A DNA stretch of 64,000 nucleotides. Source: Planctomycetes bacterium syqfu (GTDB lineage: Bacteria > Planctomycetota > Phycisphaerae > Phycisphaerales > Phycisphaeraceae). A program made the translations under genes and the position numbers. The notes beneath the pieces are model-generated. The model saw only the letters and a program-made list of their open reading frames with translations. It had not been told where the DNA came from and ran no database searches. Each line of letters starts with the position of its first letter. Position 1 is the stretch's first letter. Where the stretch lies: positions 3,348,001 through 3,412,000 of the forward strand of contig CP087563.1 of the NCBI GenBank assembly GCA_020974905.1, read 5' to 3'. Positions 26,652 to 36,126 of the stretch are shown piece after piece.

Positions 26652-26845
26652 AATTGCAGAATCCTTGTCTGATTGGAATTTATATTATAGATCAACCTAT
26701 ATCATAAGCGTGCTTAGACTTTATACGAAACGGTTGAGAGTAAAGCAATACGAAAAATTCTTACCAATGCGTTACTTTGCCAGTAAATATTCCTGAGGAC
26801 AATGGCTGCCGAACGTAGCCTGGATAACGCTGATAATTATATTTT

Positions 26846-27958
26846 CTACTTAAATTCGATATTTGAAAAAATAGGGCCATAGAATCTACTGTTTGCCTGC
26901 TCATAACGATTTTGAGCTGTCGCACATGTAAACGAAAATGCTCGCCTTTTGTGGATAAACACAACCTGTCGGACTGTACCTGACATGTTACCCTTCATCG
27001 TAAAGACATGTTCAACAGCCAGTTTGTCAATTTGTCTTCCGATCTTTATGAACTTAACCGATATTTTTTTATACCCAGGCAGTGATGCTGTTGGAGGATT
27101 AGTATCCATCAATTTCTTAAAATTGCTGAGATCTTTTTCTGTGACACCAGATGAGAATGTTGCTCCGATATTCTCATCGTGAAAATCAGGATTGACGAGA
27201 TAGATAAATTGTCCTGGAGTAAAGAGAGATGACAGTGGCCCAGGATTGTCCGGCGTATATAAAACCAATCCCTTGGGAACAGGGAAGGACACCCCTAACT
27301 CGGCGTTGGAATAGTTTTTAGTTTTTGTTGCAGATGATTGTGCCTCTTTATCAGCATCAAAACTAACCGACCTCTCATATTCTGCAATCTTTCTTTCAAT
27401 GTGGATTGCGTATTCCGAATGCCCCTGGCCTTGCTGTCGCATTAACTGAAGTGCGGTTTTGTAGTCCTGCAATGCATTGTTACGATCATTTTGCACGTCA
27501 TGAAGCTGCGCTCGAGAGAAGTACGCTTGTGCATAAGATGGTGAAAGTTCGATGGCTTTATCCAGATCCTCTTTTGCCTCTGTATAATGCTTCATTTTTG
27601 CTCGAATAAAACCTCTATTCTGGTATGCAACAGGATTTCCCGGGTTCTGCTCTAAAGCAGATGTAAAATCCTGCTCTGCTTGTTGAAAATCTGCCATTTC
27701 TGCAAACGCCATTCCTCGATTCACATAAGCTGCAGACTCATTGAAATACTGTCCTTTTTCTTCAGGAGATTCATTGATTGCTAGTGTGAAATACTTGACA
27801 GCCCTTTGATGTTCTCTGGCTTTAAGTGCATCGACGCCATTTGCATAGTGAATCTCAGCCATCGAGCCTTTGTGCATTGCGCATCCAATCAGAGATATAG
27901 AAAGTATTACACTGACGATCACCACCATAGCCAAGCTTGTTACAATCGCATTTTTCAT
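26846..27958 (-). CDS. TPR lipoprotein with C-terminal PsbP/DUF1795-like domain
   Basis: Start ATG 27958 with an AAAGAGAGTG Shine-Dalgarno region; 370 residues. Signal peptide ends at lipobox LIGC. Tetratricopeptide units span about residues 25-185 (AREHQRAVKYFTLAINESP, DFQQAEQDFTSALEQNPGN, HYTEAKEDLDKAIELSPS). The last 150 residues look like a PsbP/DUF1795-type surface domain (VSFPVPKGLVLYTPDN, TVRQVVFIHKRRAFSFTCAT). Likely a periplasmic adaptor protein; partner unknown. It lies on the same strand as the kinase-chaperone cluster. Confidence 0.75.
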   Translation of the reverse strand: MKNAIVTSLAMVVIVSVILSISLIGCAMHKGSMAEIHYANGVDALKAREHQRAVKYFTLAINESPEEKGQYFNESAAYVNRGMAFAEMADFQQAEQDFTSALEQNPGNPVAYQNRGFIRAKMKHYTEAKEDLDKAIELSPSYAQAYFSRAQLHDVQNDRNNALQDYKTALQLMRQQGQGHSEYAIHIERKIAEYERSVSFDADKEAQSSATKTKNYSNAELGVSFPVPKGLVLYTPDNPGPLSSLFTPGQFIYLVNPDFHDENIGATFSSGVTEKDLSNFKKLMDTNPPTASLPGYKKISVKFIKIGRQIDKLAVEHVFTMKGNMSGTVRQVVFIHKRRAFSFTCATAQNRYEQANSRFYGPIFSNIEFK

Positions 27959-28092
27959 ATTTTCACTCTCTTTGATTAAATAGCTCAAGTTCATCGTAAA
28001 ACTGTTTTCTGCTTATTATGCAACAACTGAAAATCTTCTCGCAACATATTTTTGAATATTTAATTCAACGAATGAGCAAATCAAAAAATGTG

Positions 28093-28656
28093 TTAATTTT
28101 CAGGCTTGTAATTCAATGCTTTGGAATGGTCAACAGGTTCAAAAACATCTGATCCTGTGATAAATGGCAAGATAGCCCCAGCAGTTCCCTTAGCTGGTAC
28201 TGGGCGATATCCTGCCAATACTTCAAGAGTCTCATTATCTTGAATCCAAACAAATCGATCACAAGCAAATGGATTGAGCGATTCTAGCCCTTTCTTTTTA
28301 ATTAATTGAAACCCCAGCCCATAGTTTCGTCCTCCTTTAAGATCAAGGGTATATTCCACTGTATCTTTTATCAGAGGCGTAGTTATAGCTGTAATACGCA
28401 AATGATGACTGCCCGCCAAAACCTCTACGGGAGAATAAGGCTTCTTGACATTCACACCGTCTACAGCAATGAGCTGACATTTGCCTGTAGGAACAACGAC
28501 TGCTACTTCTGATGGCTGGGCATCAATTTTGGAATGTAGCTTTGCCGGAGCGGAAGAGCATCCAACCCCAAATACACTCAAACAGACAATACAAAAATGA
28601 AAAGCAGATGCTTTTGACTGTTTCTTAATATTGACATATAATTTCAAATATTTCAT
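28093..28656 (-). CDS. Lipoprotein, unknown
   Basis: 187 residues. Long signal peptide with positive start (KYLKLYVNIKKQSK), hydrophobic core and lipobox VFGVGC. The mature part contains beta-rich VVVPTGKCQLIAVDGVNV and GSHHLRITAITT segments, a PEGA-like arrangement (surface carbohydrate- or protein-binding fold). No catalytic residues are visible. It lies between the TPR lipoprotein and the cluster at 28.8-41 kb, same strand. Confidence 0.65.
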   Translation of the reverse strand: MKYLKLYVNIKKQSKASAFHFCIVCLSVFGVGCSSAPAKLHSKIDAQPSEVAVVVPTGKCQLIAVDGVNVKKPYSPVEVLAGSHHLRITAITTPLIKDTVEYTLDLKGGRNYGLGFQLIKKKGLESLNPFACDRFVWIQDNETLEVLAGYRPVPAKGTAGAILPFITGSDVFEPVDHSKALNYKPEN

Positions 28657-28758
28657 TATTTACCTTTCATAGTTTAATATTTCACTACCAAATAACAATT
28701 AACGAAGCTATTTAGAACGTAATAATTTTGAATATACGTATTTATTAACATGTTCAAA

Positions 28759-29481
28759 TTATATTTCCAATAAATCAAGAATTTTATTTTTTACCATTTC
28801 ATCATTAATTCTTCCCCCTTCAGGAAGATCATGGTAGACAGCAAACAATATGTTCTCAACACCCTTGTAAACATGAATAAGCATTTCCTCGACAACAAGC
28901 ATTGTCTTTTTTTCATCTTCAATTGATTTTGACATATCAGTAAAAAACGGAACAAGGAAGACAAATGTAGCCAATGGCCATTTGACATACTTCTCAATCA
29001 AACGCATGACCAATACTTCAGGCCGATCGTTGGATAACTCTCTTGTAGGCCAAACTGTGATGAGAAACATATCGATTGCAGGATTCGATCCTCGGCCAAT
29101 CTGGCCATCTACAATTTGATAATTGGGACGCGGCGGATTATCCATTGACTGCAACATAGGAATTGGATATGGCCCATCAATGTGTTCCCGAATACGGAAA
29201 ATCAGCTCTTGCCAATTCACACTTTTGAACGCAGCTGGATCAAGTTCACTCGGCCAATTATCAGTAACGGCCATCAAACGACCTGCAGCATCTTCATTCA
29301 TCACACCTAACGAGAGAAATGTTTGCCATTGAAGCCAATCATCGGCAACGTCTTTTATTGCCTTACCATCGTTTTTACGTTCATCCGAATTAGAATGCAT
29401 GTTATTTCTATTTTGACCATTGGTATTAATATTTATTTCTTGATTTTTTTTCTTTCTAAATAAGAAATTCCATATATTCAT
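28759..29481 (-). CDS. Uncharacterised protein in the kinase-chaperone neighbourhood
   Basis: 240 residues. Polar, Asn-rich N-terminal 40 residues with a basic patch (FLFRKKKNQ), then a folded part with tryptophans (DDWLQWQTFLSL, then AAFKSVNWQELIFRIREHI, VKWPLATFVFLVPFFTDM). No signal peptide or membrane segment. No family recognised. It follows the coiled-coil gene after 130 bases, same strand, so it may be the last gene of the cluster. Confidence 0.6.
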   Translation of the reverse strand: MNIWNFLFRKKKNQEININTNGQNRNNMHSNSDERKNDGKAIKDVADDWLQWQTFLSLGVMNEDAAGRLMAVTDNWPSELDPAAFKSVNWQELIFRIREHIDGPYPIPMLQSMDNPPRPNYQIVDGQIGRGSNPAIDMFLITVWPTRELSNDRPEVLVMRLIEKYVKWPLATFVFLVPFFTDMSKSIEDEKKTMLVVEEMLIHVYKGVENILFAVYHDLPEGGRINDEMVKNKILDLLEI

Positions 29482-29613
29482 ATCTCAACCTTTCTAAACA
29501 ATGCTTCGTAAGTGCATATAAATCTAGATTTTTAATCAAAATTTAAAAACAACATGCTACTTAAAATATCACCACAACTTATTTTACACACTTGGGTGCA
29601 TGAGGTTAATCAC

Positions 29614-30777
29614 TCATGGATCAACCACCGAGGCATTTTCCTGTCGATCGATTTGGTTATCATTCTGTTTGGCTGGTTTAACAAATTGAGTCTCAGTCGG
29701 AATTACCTTGGCATGATTCTGCTTGATGTCCGCCAAATCATTTTTAACAGAAACCAACTGTTCTTTTAATTGTTTAACTTGTACATCAAGAGATGTGAAT
29801 AATGTTGTGCTGGGGAGTTTATCAATACGGCTTTTGATATCAACAATCGAATCTGTGATTTTTTTTGAAATGTTTGAATTGCTGCTATCGATCTGTTTTT
29901 CAAGATGGCTTTCGAGTGATTTTAACGACTCGGTCAATTGAGATACTGTCATTGCATTGCGAGATATGTTTGTCTGGTTTTTCACATCTCTTTCTTTTGC
30001 ATTCATGGCAATTGACGTTTGCTCAGTTTGAAGAATATTGACTGCATCATGAAGTTCACCTAGTAAATCTTCCAGATTCTGAGTTTGTTTAGCCTGCTGT
30101 ATGCTGACAATCATCGTGTCATCAAGAATATTTTTAATTTTTACCATACCAGTTTGAATTGTGGTGATGTTCTGATCTGTTTTTGCCAACTGTGTGTGAA
30201 TTTCATCCAGCTTCTGAGTCTGTAATGTTGTGATGTTTTTTGTTGTATTCGAAAATTGAGTCAGTAACCTTTCATGAGCCAACAACGTATCTGAAAGGCG
30301 CGATTCTGCTGCTGTTATACGTGCGTCAAGATCATAAGCGAGTTTGGCATCTGCTTCGCGTGTTGTGATGAGCTCGTTTTTTAACAAAAATGCATAAGCA
30401 ATCAGTATGAGCACTATGCAAAAAGCAGCACAGGCTAAAAAAATTCTTTTTAATCGCCAAAGTGGTGCTCTTTCACGCCGTAACCTGTGCAATCCCTGTT
30501 GGGCTGCGACATTTCCAGGATCCAGTTTCAGAATGCGAGTCCATGCTGCTTCTGAATCCAGATATCGACCTTGTTGAGCAAAAATGCGAGCTTGTAAATC
30601 CAGAGCCTCGACGGTCGAACACTGCCGAGTTTGAACAGCGGCTTCCAGGCATTTAAGAGCGGCAGTAAATTGTCGTTTCCTTGCATTCTCTACAGATTCG
30701 GCAAAATAGGAAGAAAAATCCGAACTATCCTGAGCGTCATTGCAACTGTTATTGATATCTGTCAAACTGGATTCCAT
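29614..30777 (-). CDS. TPR plus coiled-coil inner-membrane protein
   Basis: 387 residues from ATG 30777, which has AGGAAG six bases upstream; ATG 30822 gives 15 more residues but no ribosome site. Residues 25-95 are TPR-like helices (AALKCLEAAVQTR, YLDSEAAWTRILKLDPGN). Residues 112-132 form one membrane helix (IFLACAAFCIVLILIAYAFL). The rest is a long periplasmic-type coiled coil with repeated Q/T-rich heptads (TKNITTLQTQKLDEIHTQLA). The TPR end faces the cytosol and could dock the Hsp70. It lies about 50 bases after the Hsp70 stop. Confidence 0.75.
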   Translation of the reverse strand: MESSLTDINNSCNDAQDSSDFSSYFAESVENARKRQFTAALKCLEAAVQTRQCSTVEALDLQARIFAQQGRYLDSEAAWTRILKLDPGNVAAQQGLHRLRRERAPLWRLKRIFLACAAFCIVLILIAYAFLLKNELITTREADAKLAYDLDARITAAESRLSDTLLAHERLLTQFSNTTKNITTLQTQKLDEIHTQLAKTDQNITTIQTGMVKIKNILDDTMIVSIQQAKQTQNLEDLLGELHDAVNILQTEQTSIAMNAKERDVKNQTNISRNAMTVSQLTESLKSLESHLEKQIDSSNSNISKKITDSIVDIKSRIDKLPSTTLFTSLDVQVKQLKEQLVSVKNDLADIKQNHAKVIPTETQFVKPAKQNDNQIDRQENASVVDP

Positions 30778-30825
30778 CACAATCTTCCTGTCAATTGATG
30801 CCATTTTTACAATTAGCGACACATA

Positions 30826-33345
30826 TTATCTGTATGCTTGTACATCACTCTTCTTTTCTTCATCACCGCCTTTATCATGAAGCAAACAAACTAATTGCCA
30901 AACAGTCGGTCTCAAAGCTTCCTTATCACCATTTTGCTGAGCGCGATGGACCTGAGCGATCAATTGATCTGCACGGTTTTCGTCCTTGAATTGGCCACGA
31001 TAATTTTTATCCAAGTCATTCAAAGCTCCAGAAAGCCATCCCATGTTTCCGTACCTTGCGTCATGATCAATCTGGTATAACTGATTTATGATTGCTGTTA
31101 ACAGCATCGCGTCGTTTGTACTTTTGGCACGTGATAGTTCATCTTCAACCATATCGAGGCGTCGTCGATCATCGCTTGCCCCCCAATTTCTCACTGAATC
31201 ACGAGCTTCTAAGAGTGCTTTATCTGCTTCCTTGAGCTTTCGGGGCCAACTCAAGGCTGTATCAAGATCGTCCATTTGTGTAGCCAATTGAAGCAGCTTT
31301 CGGTCGAGATTGGTGCGGCTCTCGGGATCTTCTTTAATCAGGCTTACGAGACGGCTACACTCAGGTACGATCGCTTCAGTATCGATGCGAGTAAGAACAT
31401 TGCGAGCTTCCGGACATTCAACCGCTTCGGATCTGGCCAAAGAAAGCTCCTTCTTAAGCGTATCGAATCGCTCAATCAGAATCTCCGGGTCGTCATGTAT
31501 CATCTGTATGTCCACATCTAATTCACGCATGAGACCAATCTGCTTAAATTCCGCTTCCATACGGACCTGTTGCGACTCGTCCATGTGAACTCGTATCTCG
31601 ACATCAGCGCCTTCTGGCAGATCCCGAGTGAGTTCCTCCCCAGTGATAATCATGGTTCCAATCAGATGATTGCGATCTGCTCGTATACTTTCACCTTCAC
31701 GTAATGGGATTCGAATGGCATCATTTGACCCCGCACGCAGAGACTTATTCGTACGGACGTCGAATGTATTTTCCATTGGAAGCGTATCACTTCTGCAAAT
31801 GAAGCCCAACATTGTCTCATCACTCTGTTCGATACCAATGGAGTGCGGAGCAATGATGGCACGATCACCGATTTGCATACCATATGTATAGTCACACACA
31901 GGGGTATCAACGGAAAGTGGTGATCCGGTTGGATCACAGAGTTCGAGTCGGTACTCGCAGCGGCGTCCTTCCTCGGCAAAGAGTTCTGTACTGAAGAAAC
32001 CACTTTGATCGAGTTTGATTTTGCCGGAACGCCAGGCGGACACAGAATCGATGAACTCAAGTGTATTACCTTCGGTTGAGTGACTGTAATTTTTGGGGGG
32101 TTGAACAGTGCCGGATATCAGAGGATGAAGATCGCGGCCGGTATTTTCGTAATCCAAACTGACGCGCCAAATTTCGCTTTCCCCAGAATCCCCCACACCC
32201 CCTTTTTTTTTCAGTGTGCTGGCCTGGATTGCTGCTCCCTGGGCAACAACCGTTACAGGATCAATACTGAACTCCAATGGTGCCTTAAGTTCTTCAGCCA
32301 CCTGTTCTCTCACCCAAGGATTGAGCGTACTACCACCCACCATAATGATCTTTGTCATGTCTTTGCCAGCCAATCCTTTTTCCGAGAGTGTTTGTTGGCA
32401 AAGACGAATTGACTTGAGAATGTAGGGTTCACAGACTTTTTTGATGTGTTCCGGAGTTAATTGAAATTCGAAATCCACTTTTTTGCCATCAGAAGTTTGA
32501 TAGAGATTCTCGATATAGATTTCAGCTGGTTTCTGTGTCCGGCAGACTTCAATCTTGGCAAGTTCAGTATAAAATTTGAGCTTGAGCATCGTACCCTTCC
32601 AGATAACTGAATCCACACCCCGTTGGAAATCCACACCCCGTTGGAAGTCACTAAGCCCACCTTGCCGCGCCACTTCAGGCGCGATTACCTCCGTCACGAG
32701 ATCCCAGTCCAGGTGCTTGCCGCCGAGGTTGTTGTCACCAGCATGGTTGTAGACGTTGATCTGCCCATGGCGAATCTGCATGATCGCGGCATCGAAAGTT
32801 CCTCCTCCAAAATCATACACCATCCAGTATTCATTCTTGGCCTGCGACTGAAACCCATACGCCAAAGAAGCAGCGACAGGTTCGAGCATCAACGGGGCGT
32901 AACTGAATCCCGCCAGTTCCGCAGCCTTTTGGGTGGCCTTGGATTGGGGCAGTTCGAAGTTAGCTGGCACCGTGATGAGCACCTCATTGATGTCCTCTCC
33001 GGTCTCCGTCCGTATGTCTCGTTTAAGTTCTTTGAGTACCTCCGCTGACAATTCCTCGGGCCGCATGGCCCGGCCACTGCGAAGGAACTGTTTGGCCCCA
33101 TCCTGCCCCATCCCCATACGCAGCTTGAATTCCACATCCGCGTTGGCTTCTTCATCCTTTTCGAATGCCCGTTCTTTTGGTAACTGTCCCACGCGAATCT
33201 GGTCGCGTTTGTCCATCCAGACTGCTGATGGCGTCACGGATGACCGCAACTGGTTGAGGATCACTTTGGCTTTGACGCCGTCGATCACTGCCGCTGTGCT
33301 GTTAGTCGTTCCCAAGTCAATACCGAAATCAATGGTCGTTCTCAT
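30826..33345 (-). CDS. Hsp70-family chaperone with extended C-terminus
   Basis: 839 residues, versus about 640 for DnaK. The ATPase domain is intact: GIDLGTTNS at residue 8, VPANF and YDFGGGTFD in the middle, MVGGSTLNPWV before residue 370. The substrate-binding part is diverged, and the C-terminal 250 residues are helical and end without a DnaK-type acidic tail (EEKKSDVQAYR). A perfect 18-bp tandem duplication repeats DFQRGV in the ATPase domain. It lies six bases after the GrpE-like gene, a co-transcribed chaperone pair. A dedicated Hsp70 rather than the housekeeping one. Confidence 0.88.
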   Translation of the reverse strand: MRTTIDFGIDLGTTNSTAAVIDGVKAKVILNQLRSSVTPSAVWMDKRDQIRVGQLPKERAFEKDEEANADVEFKLRMGMGQDGAKQFLRSGRAMRPEELSAEVLKELKRDIRTETGEDINEVLITVPANFELPQSKATQKAAELAGFSYAPLMLEPVAASLAYGFQSQAKNEYWMVYDFGGGTFDAAIMQIRHGQINVYNHAGDNNLGGKHLDWDLVTEVIAPEVARQGGLSDFQRGVDFQRGVDSVIWKGTMLKLKFYTELAKIEVCRTQKPAEIYIENLYQTSDGKKVDFEFQLTPEHIKKVCEPYILKSIRLCQQTLSEKGLAGKDMTKIIMVGGSTLNPWVREQVAEELKAPLEFSIDPVTVVAQGAAIQASTLKKKGGVGDSGESEIWRVSLDYENTGRDLHPLISGTVQPPKNYSHSTEGNTLEFIDSVSAWRSGKIKLDQSGFFSTELFAEEGRRCEYRLELCDPTGSPLSVDTPVCDYTYGMQIGDRAIIAPHSIGIEQSDETMLGFICRSDTLPMENTFDVRTNKSLRAGSNDAIRIPLREGESIRADRNHLIGTMIITGEELTRDLPEGADVEIRVHMDESQQVRMEAEFKQIGLMRELDVDIQMIHDDPEILIERFDTLKKELSLARSEAVECPEARNVLTRIDTEAIVPECSRLVSLIKEDPESRTNLDRKLLQLATQMDDLDTALSWPRKLKEADKALLEARDSVRNWGASDDRRRLDMVEDELSRAKSTNDAMLLTAIINQLYQIDHDARYGNMGWLSGALNDLDKNYRGQFKDENRADQLIAQVHRAQQNGDKEALRPTVWQLVCLLHDKGGDEEKKSDVQAYR

Positions 33346-33351
33346 TTTGAA

Positions 33352-34158
33352 TTAATCCTTCTGATTTTCTTGATTTTCATTTTCTTTGCACGGATCACAT
33401 TCGCAGGCATCCTGCTGATCATTGTCTGCGTTTGAAGTTGAATGAGGTTGGTTGGTAACGTTGGAAGGCATCGTTTTCGGAGTAGATGTTTTCTGAGTTG
33501 TTGATGAATCAAACTCATCGGATGTTAACGGTGCTTCGCCTGATGGCGAACTGCTTGTGTGAACTGGAATAGTTTCTGCTGGCACATCATCTGAACTTGA
33601 CGATTCGTCAGCAGACATCGGGGTGGCTACCCAGACTTCCCCCACCTGGATGTGCTGTCCCTTGAAACGGATGGTTGGGTACACTGTTTCGGTTATAATT
33701 TCCACGGTTGTTTCGGGTGTCGGTTGAAGATGAACTTTCAGATGCATGCCATCGACAAACCGCTGACCGGTGAGATCGATGATTTCCATACCCGCCTGCT
33801 TGAGTTTGGCAAGACCACGCTGGGCTCGGCGGTGTGCCACCTTATGCTTCATGTCGATCTGGCTGCCAGCTTCGGGGCGTATTTTTTGCTCAATATCCCA
33901 AAGGCAGGTTCCCACCTCAGCCAAGACGCCTAATAGCTCTTTACCCAGGGCCGTTGCGTCGTCAGATTGTGGAGGTTTTTTCGGATCGACTTCCGGCTCT
34001 TGAGGCTTTGGCATCTTCTCCTGGGACACGATACGAAACTCTGAACACTCGAGCATTTGCATGAGGTCGGGAACAAGGTTTGCCAGTTTCTTACCAATGC
34101 GTTGACGATTACGCGTCTCTTGGCTTTTCTTCTTGGTTTTGGGTTTCTTTTTTGGCAT
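33352..34158 (-). CDS. GrpE-like nucleotide exchange factor
   Basis: 268 residues from ATG 34158. The basic N-terminus MPKKKPKTKKKSQE is followed by a helical dimer-like region, then a compact domain (QRFVDGMHLKVHL, then IRFKGQHIQVGEVWVATP). The last segment resembles the GrpE beta-domain, where PxxxxKGxxxxxGEVxV recurs. The C-terminal 90 residues are Ser/Thr-rich, ending in a cysteine pair (CECDPCKEN). Position directly before the Hsp70 gene supports the role: it would speed ADP release from that Hsp70. Confidence 0.72.
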   Translation of the reverse strand: MPKKKPKTKKKSQETRNRQRIGKKLANLVPDLMQMLECSEFRIVSQEKMPKPQEPEVDPKKPPQSDDATALGKELLGVLAEVGTCLWDIEQKIRPEAGSQIDMKHKVAHRRAQRGLAKLKQAGMEIIDLTGQRFVDGMHLKVHLQPTPETTVEIITETVYPTIRFKGQHIQVGEVWVATPMSADESSSSDDVPAETIPVHTSSSPSGEAPLTSDEFDSSTTQKTSTPKTMPSNVTNQPHSTSNADNDQQDACECDPCKENENQENQKD

Positions 34159-34324
34159 ACTCAACGTCTTTCCAGAATGAAATATCATTGTTGTTCGAAT
34201 GCTTATCCGTTCGTTCCACACTTACTACTGGATAGTAAGGAAAAGGTTGCGCCGACAATTCACTACTTTTAGACCAATAGGTAAAAGCCAAAGGGCAAAG
34301 GGAAAAAGGACAAAGAGAAAAGTG

Positions 34325-36109
34325 TTAATCGGAAGGTCCAGGACCGAGAGAAACGGAACACGACACACGAAACCCGATGATGTAGCTCGAGCTCGGAGGA
34401 TTGATCCAGAGGCGGACGGCCGAGCGGCAGAAGCCAGGATTGATGTCCCACGAACCCCCGCGGCAAACCCGGGCGCTGCCATCTGACGCACCCGTCGGAT
34501 CGGTCACATTACCGCTAGGGTAATCACCATACCAGTCGCTGCACCACTCCCAGACATTCCCGTGCATGTCGTACAAACCCCATGCGTTCGCCGGAAAGCT
34601 GCCAACGGCAACTGTCTTTCCTCGATAGGTGCCCTTGACTCCTGAACCGTATACAAAATTACCATTATAATTCGCCTGATTTGTACTGAGCGTATGGCCA
34701 AAGCTAAACGGAGTTGTCGTACCAGCTCGGCATGCATACTCCCATTGAGCTTCCGTAGGCAAGCGATAAGTCCGGCCATCACGCTGGCTTAACTTCTCAC
34801 AAAAAGCAACCGCATCGCTCCAACTCACCTTCTCAACAGGTAAATTCGAATCACCCTTGAAAACACTCGGATTGTTGCCCATAACAGATTGCCACTGGCT
34901 TTGAGTCACCTCAGTTGTCTGCATCAAAAAAGGCTGGCTGATACGGACACGGTGCTGCGTTTCATCACTCATTCTGTTAGCTTCATTCGACGGACTGCCC
35001 ATCATGAACTCACCAGCTGGAATGTACGTCAGCTTCATCCCGATGCTGTTGATCAGTACCTGACCTACAGTTGTTGGGAATGTTTCTCGCTTCTGGTTTT
35101 GGTGGGATACAGAACTCTTAGGTTTAAATGCCCTTAGTTGCAATGCAGCAAGCGCCTCTTGTGCATGATGTCCTTTCGGGTACTCTTTCAAATATTGATG
35201 CAATGGTTCTACATGTTCATACGCTAACGCCAACACAGCCTTCGCATATGTTCTGTGATCCAATAAACTTTGAACGTCCCATATGTAAGGCCCATACGGA
35301 AATTGTTTCAGATATTGTCTGGCTTCTGCCAAATCTCCATGATTTGATATCCACTGAAATAACGCATTATGTGCTTCTTTGACATGGCGACCTTCGGGGT
35401 AAGACTGAAGGTAACTGTAGAGTTCGCTTGCATCGCCTTGGTCCTTTGCCGACAAAGCCTGATTAAAGTGGCAATCATCAATCAGACTGTGCACAGCTGA
35501 TGCATTTGTGCTATTTGAATATTGATGGATATATTTCTTCGCTGCATACAAACCTTCCGGTTTACCAACCCATTCAATTAACGCAGTGTATGCTTCTTTG
35601 GCATGCTGGCCCGTAAGATGGCTAAACAATTTACTGCCATCTCCATTGTGTAGTGCCGAAAGAGCCTGCTCGAAGCTGTAGTTCTCCAGTAGCTTTGCTC
35701 CTCGTTGCCGCAGAGATTTTCCGCTACTGGATCCCAACGAAGCCAATGTCTCCTCTAGACCTGCAGCGTCCTGAGACTGCAACTGACGTTCACCACGCAC
35801 TAAGGGTAACTGTGCCTTGGCCGGACCATCTCGCGGTACGACTTGCACATAACGTTCAAGTCCCGCCTCGATCACCTTCAGATCAACATTTGAACCATAA
35901 TTTTCCGGTGAAGTGTCGCACAAGCGATTAACAATCGCCTGAGCATGACGACCATCAGGAAAGGCAGACAGGTATTCACCCATAAAGCCAAGATCGTTCT
36001 GCTTGGAGGCACGATACCACGATAACTCCCGTCGCGGCCCTTCGGACAACGCAATATAGGTTGATTCAACACACACAATCAATCCCAATGCAAAGATCAG
36101 CTTCCACAT
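34325..36109 (-). CDS. Membrane-anchored FGE/SUMF1-like protein
   Basis: 594 residues; start 36109 has AGGAGA six bases upstream. Residues 3-20 are a signal anchor (LIFALGLIVCVESTYIAL). Residues 30-330 hold repeated helical units (LYSYLQSYPEGRHVKEAHN, LHQYLKEYPKGHHAQEALA). Residues about 365-590 form the formylglycine-generating-type domain (GMKLTYIPAGEFMMGSPSNE, RLPTEAQWEYACRAG, DMHGNVWEWCSDWYG, RVCRGGSWDIN). In bacteria this fold is often a non-enzymatic binding module next to kinases. Its N-terminal half is a paralogue of the next gene upstream. Confidence 0.85.
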   Translation of the reverse strand: MWKLIFALGLIVCVESTYIALSEGPRRELSWYRASKQNDLGFMGEYLSAFPDGRHAQAIVNRLCDTSPENYGSNVDLKVIEAGLERYVQVVPRDGPAKAQLPLVRGERQLQSQDAAGLEETLASLGSSSGKSLRQRGAKLLENYSFEQALSALHNGDGSKLFSHLTGQHAKEAYTALIEWVGKPEGLYAAKKYIHQYSNSTNASAVHSLIDDCHFNQALSAKDQGDASELYSYLQSYPEGRHVKEAHNALFQWISNHGDLAEARQYLKQFPYGPYIWDVQSLLDHRTYAKAVLALAYEHVEPLHQYLKEYPKGHHAQEALAALQLRAFKPKSSVSHQNQKRETFPTTVGQVLINSIGMKLTYIPAGEFMMGSPSNEANRMSDETQHRVRISQPFLMQTTEVTQSQWQSVMGNNPSVFKGDSNLPVEKVSWSDAVAFCEKLSQRDGRTYRLPTEAQWEYACRAGTTTPFSFGHTLSTNQANYNGNFVYGSGVKGTYRGKTVAVGSFPANAWGLYDMHGNVWEWCSDWYGDYPSGNVTDPTGASDGSARVCRGGSWDINPGFCRSAVRLWINPPSSSYIIGFRVSCSVSLGPGPSD

Positions 36110-36126
36110 GACGTTTCTCCTGGCTA

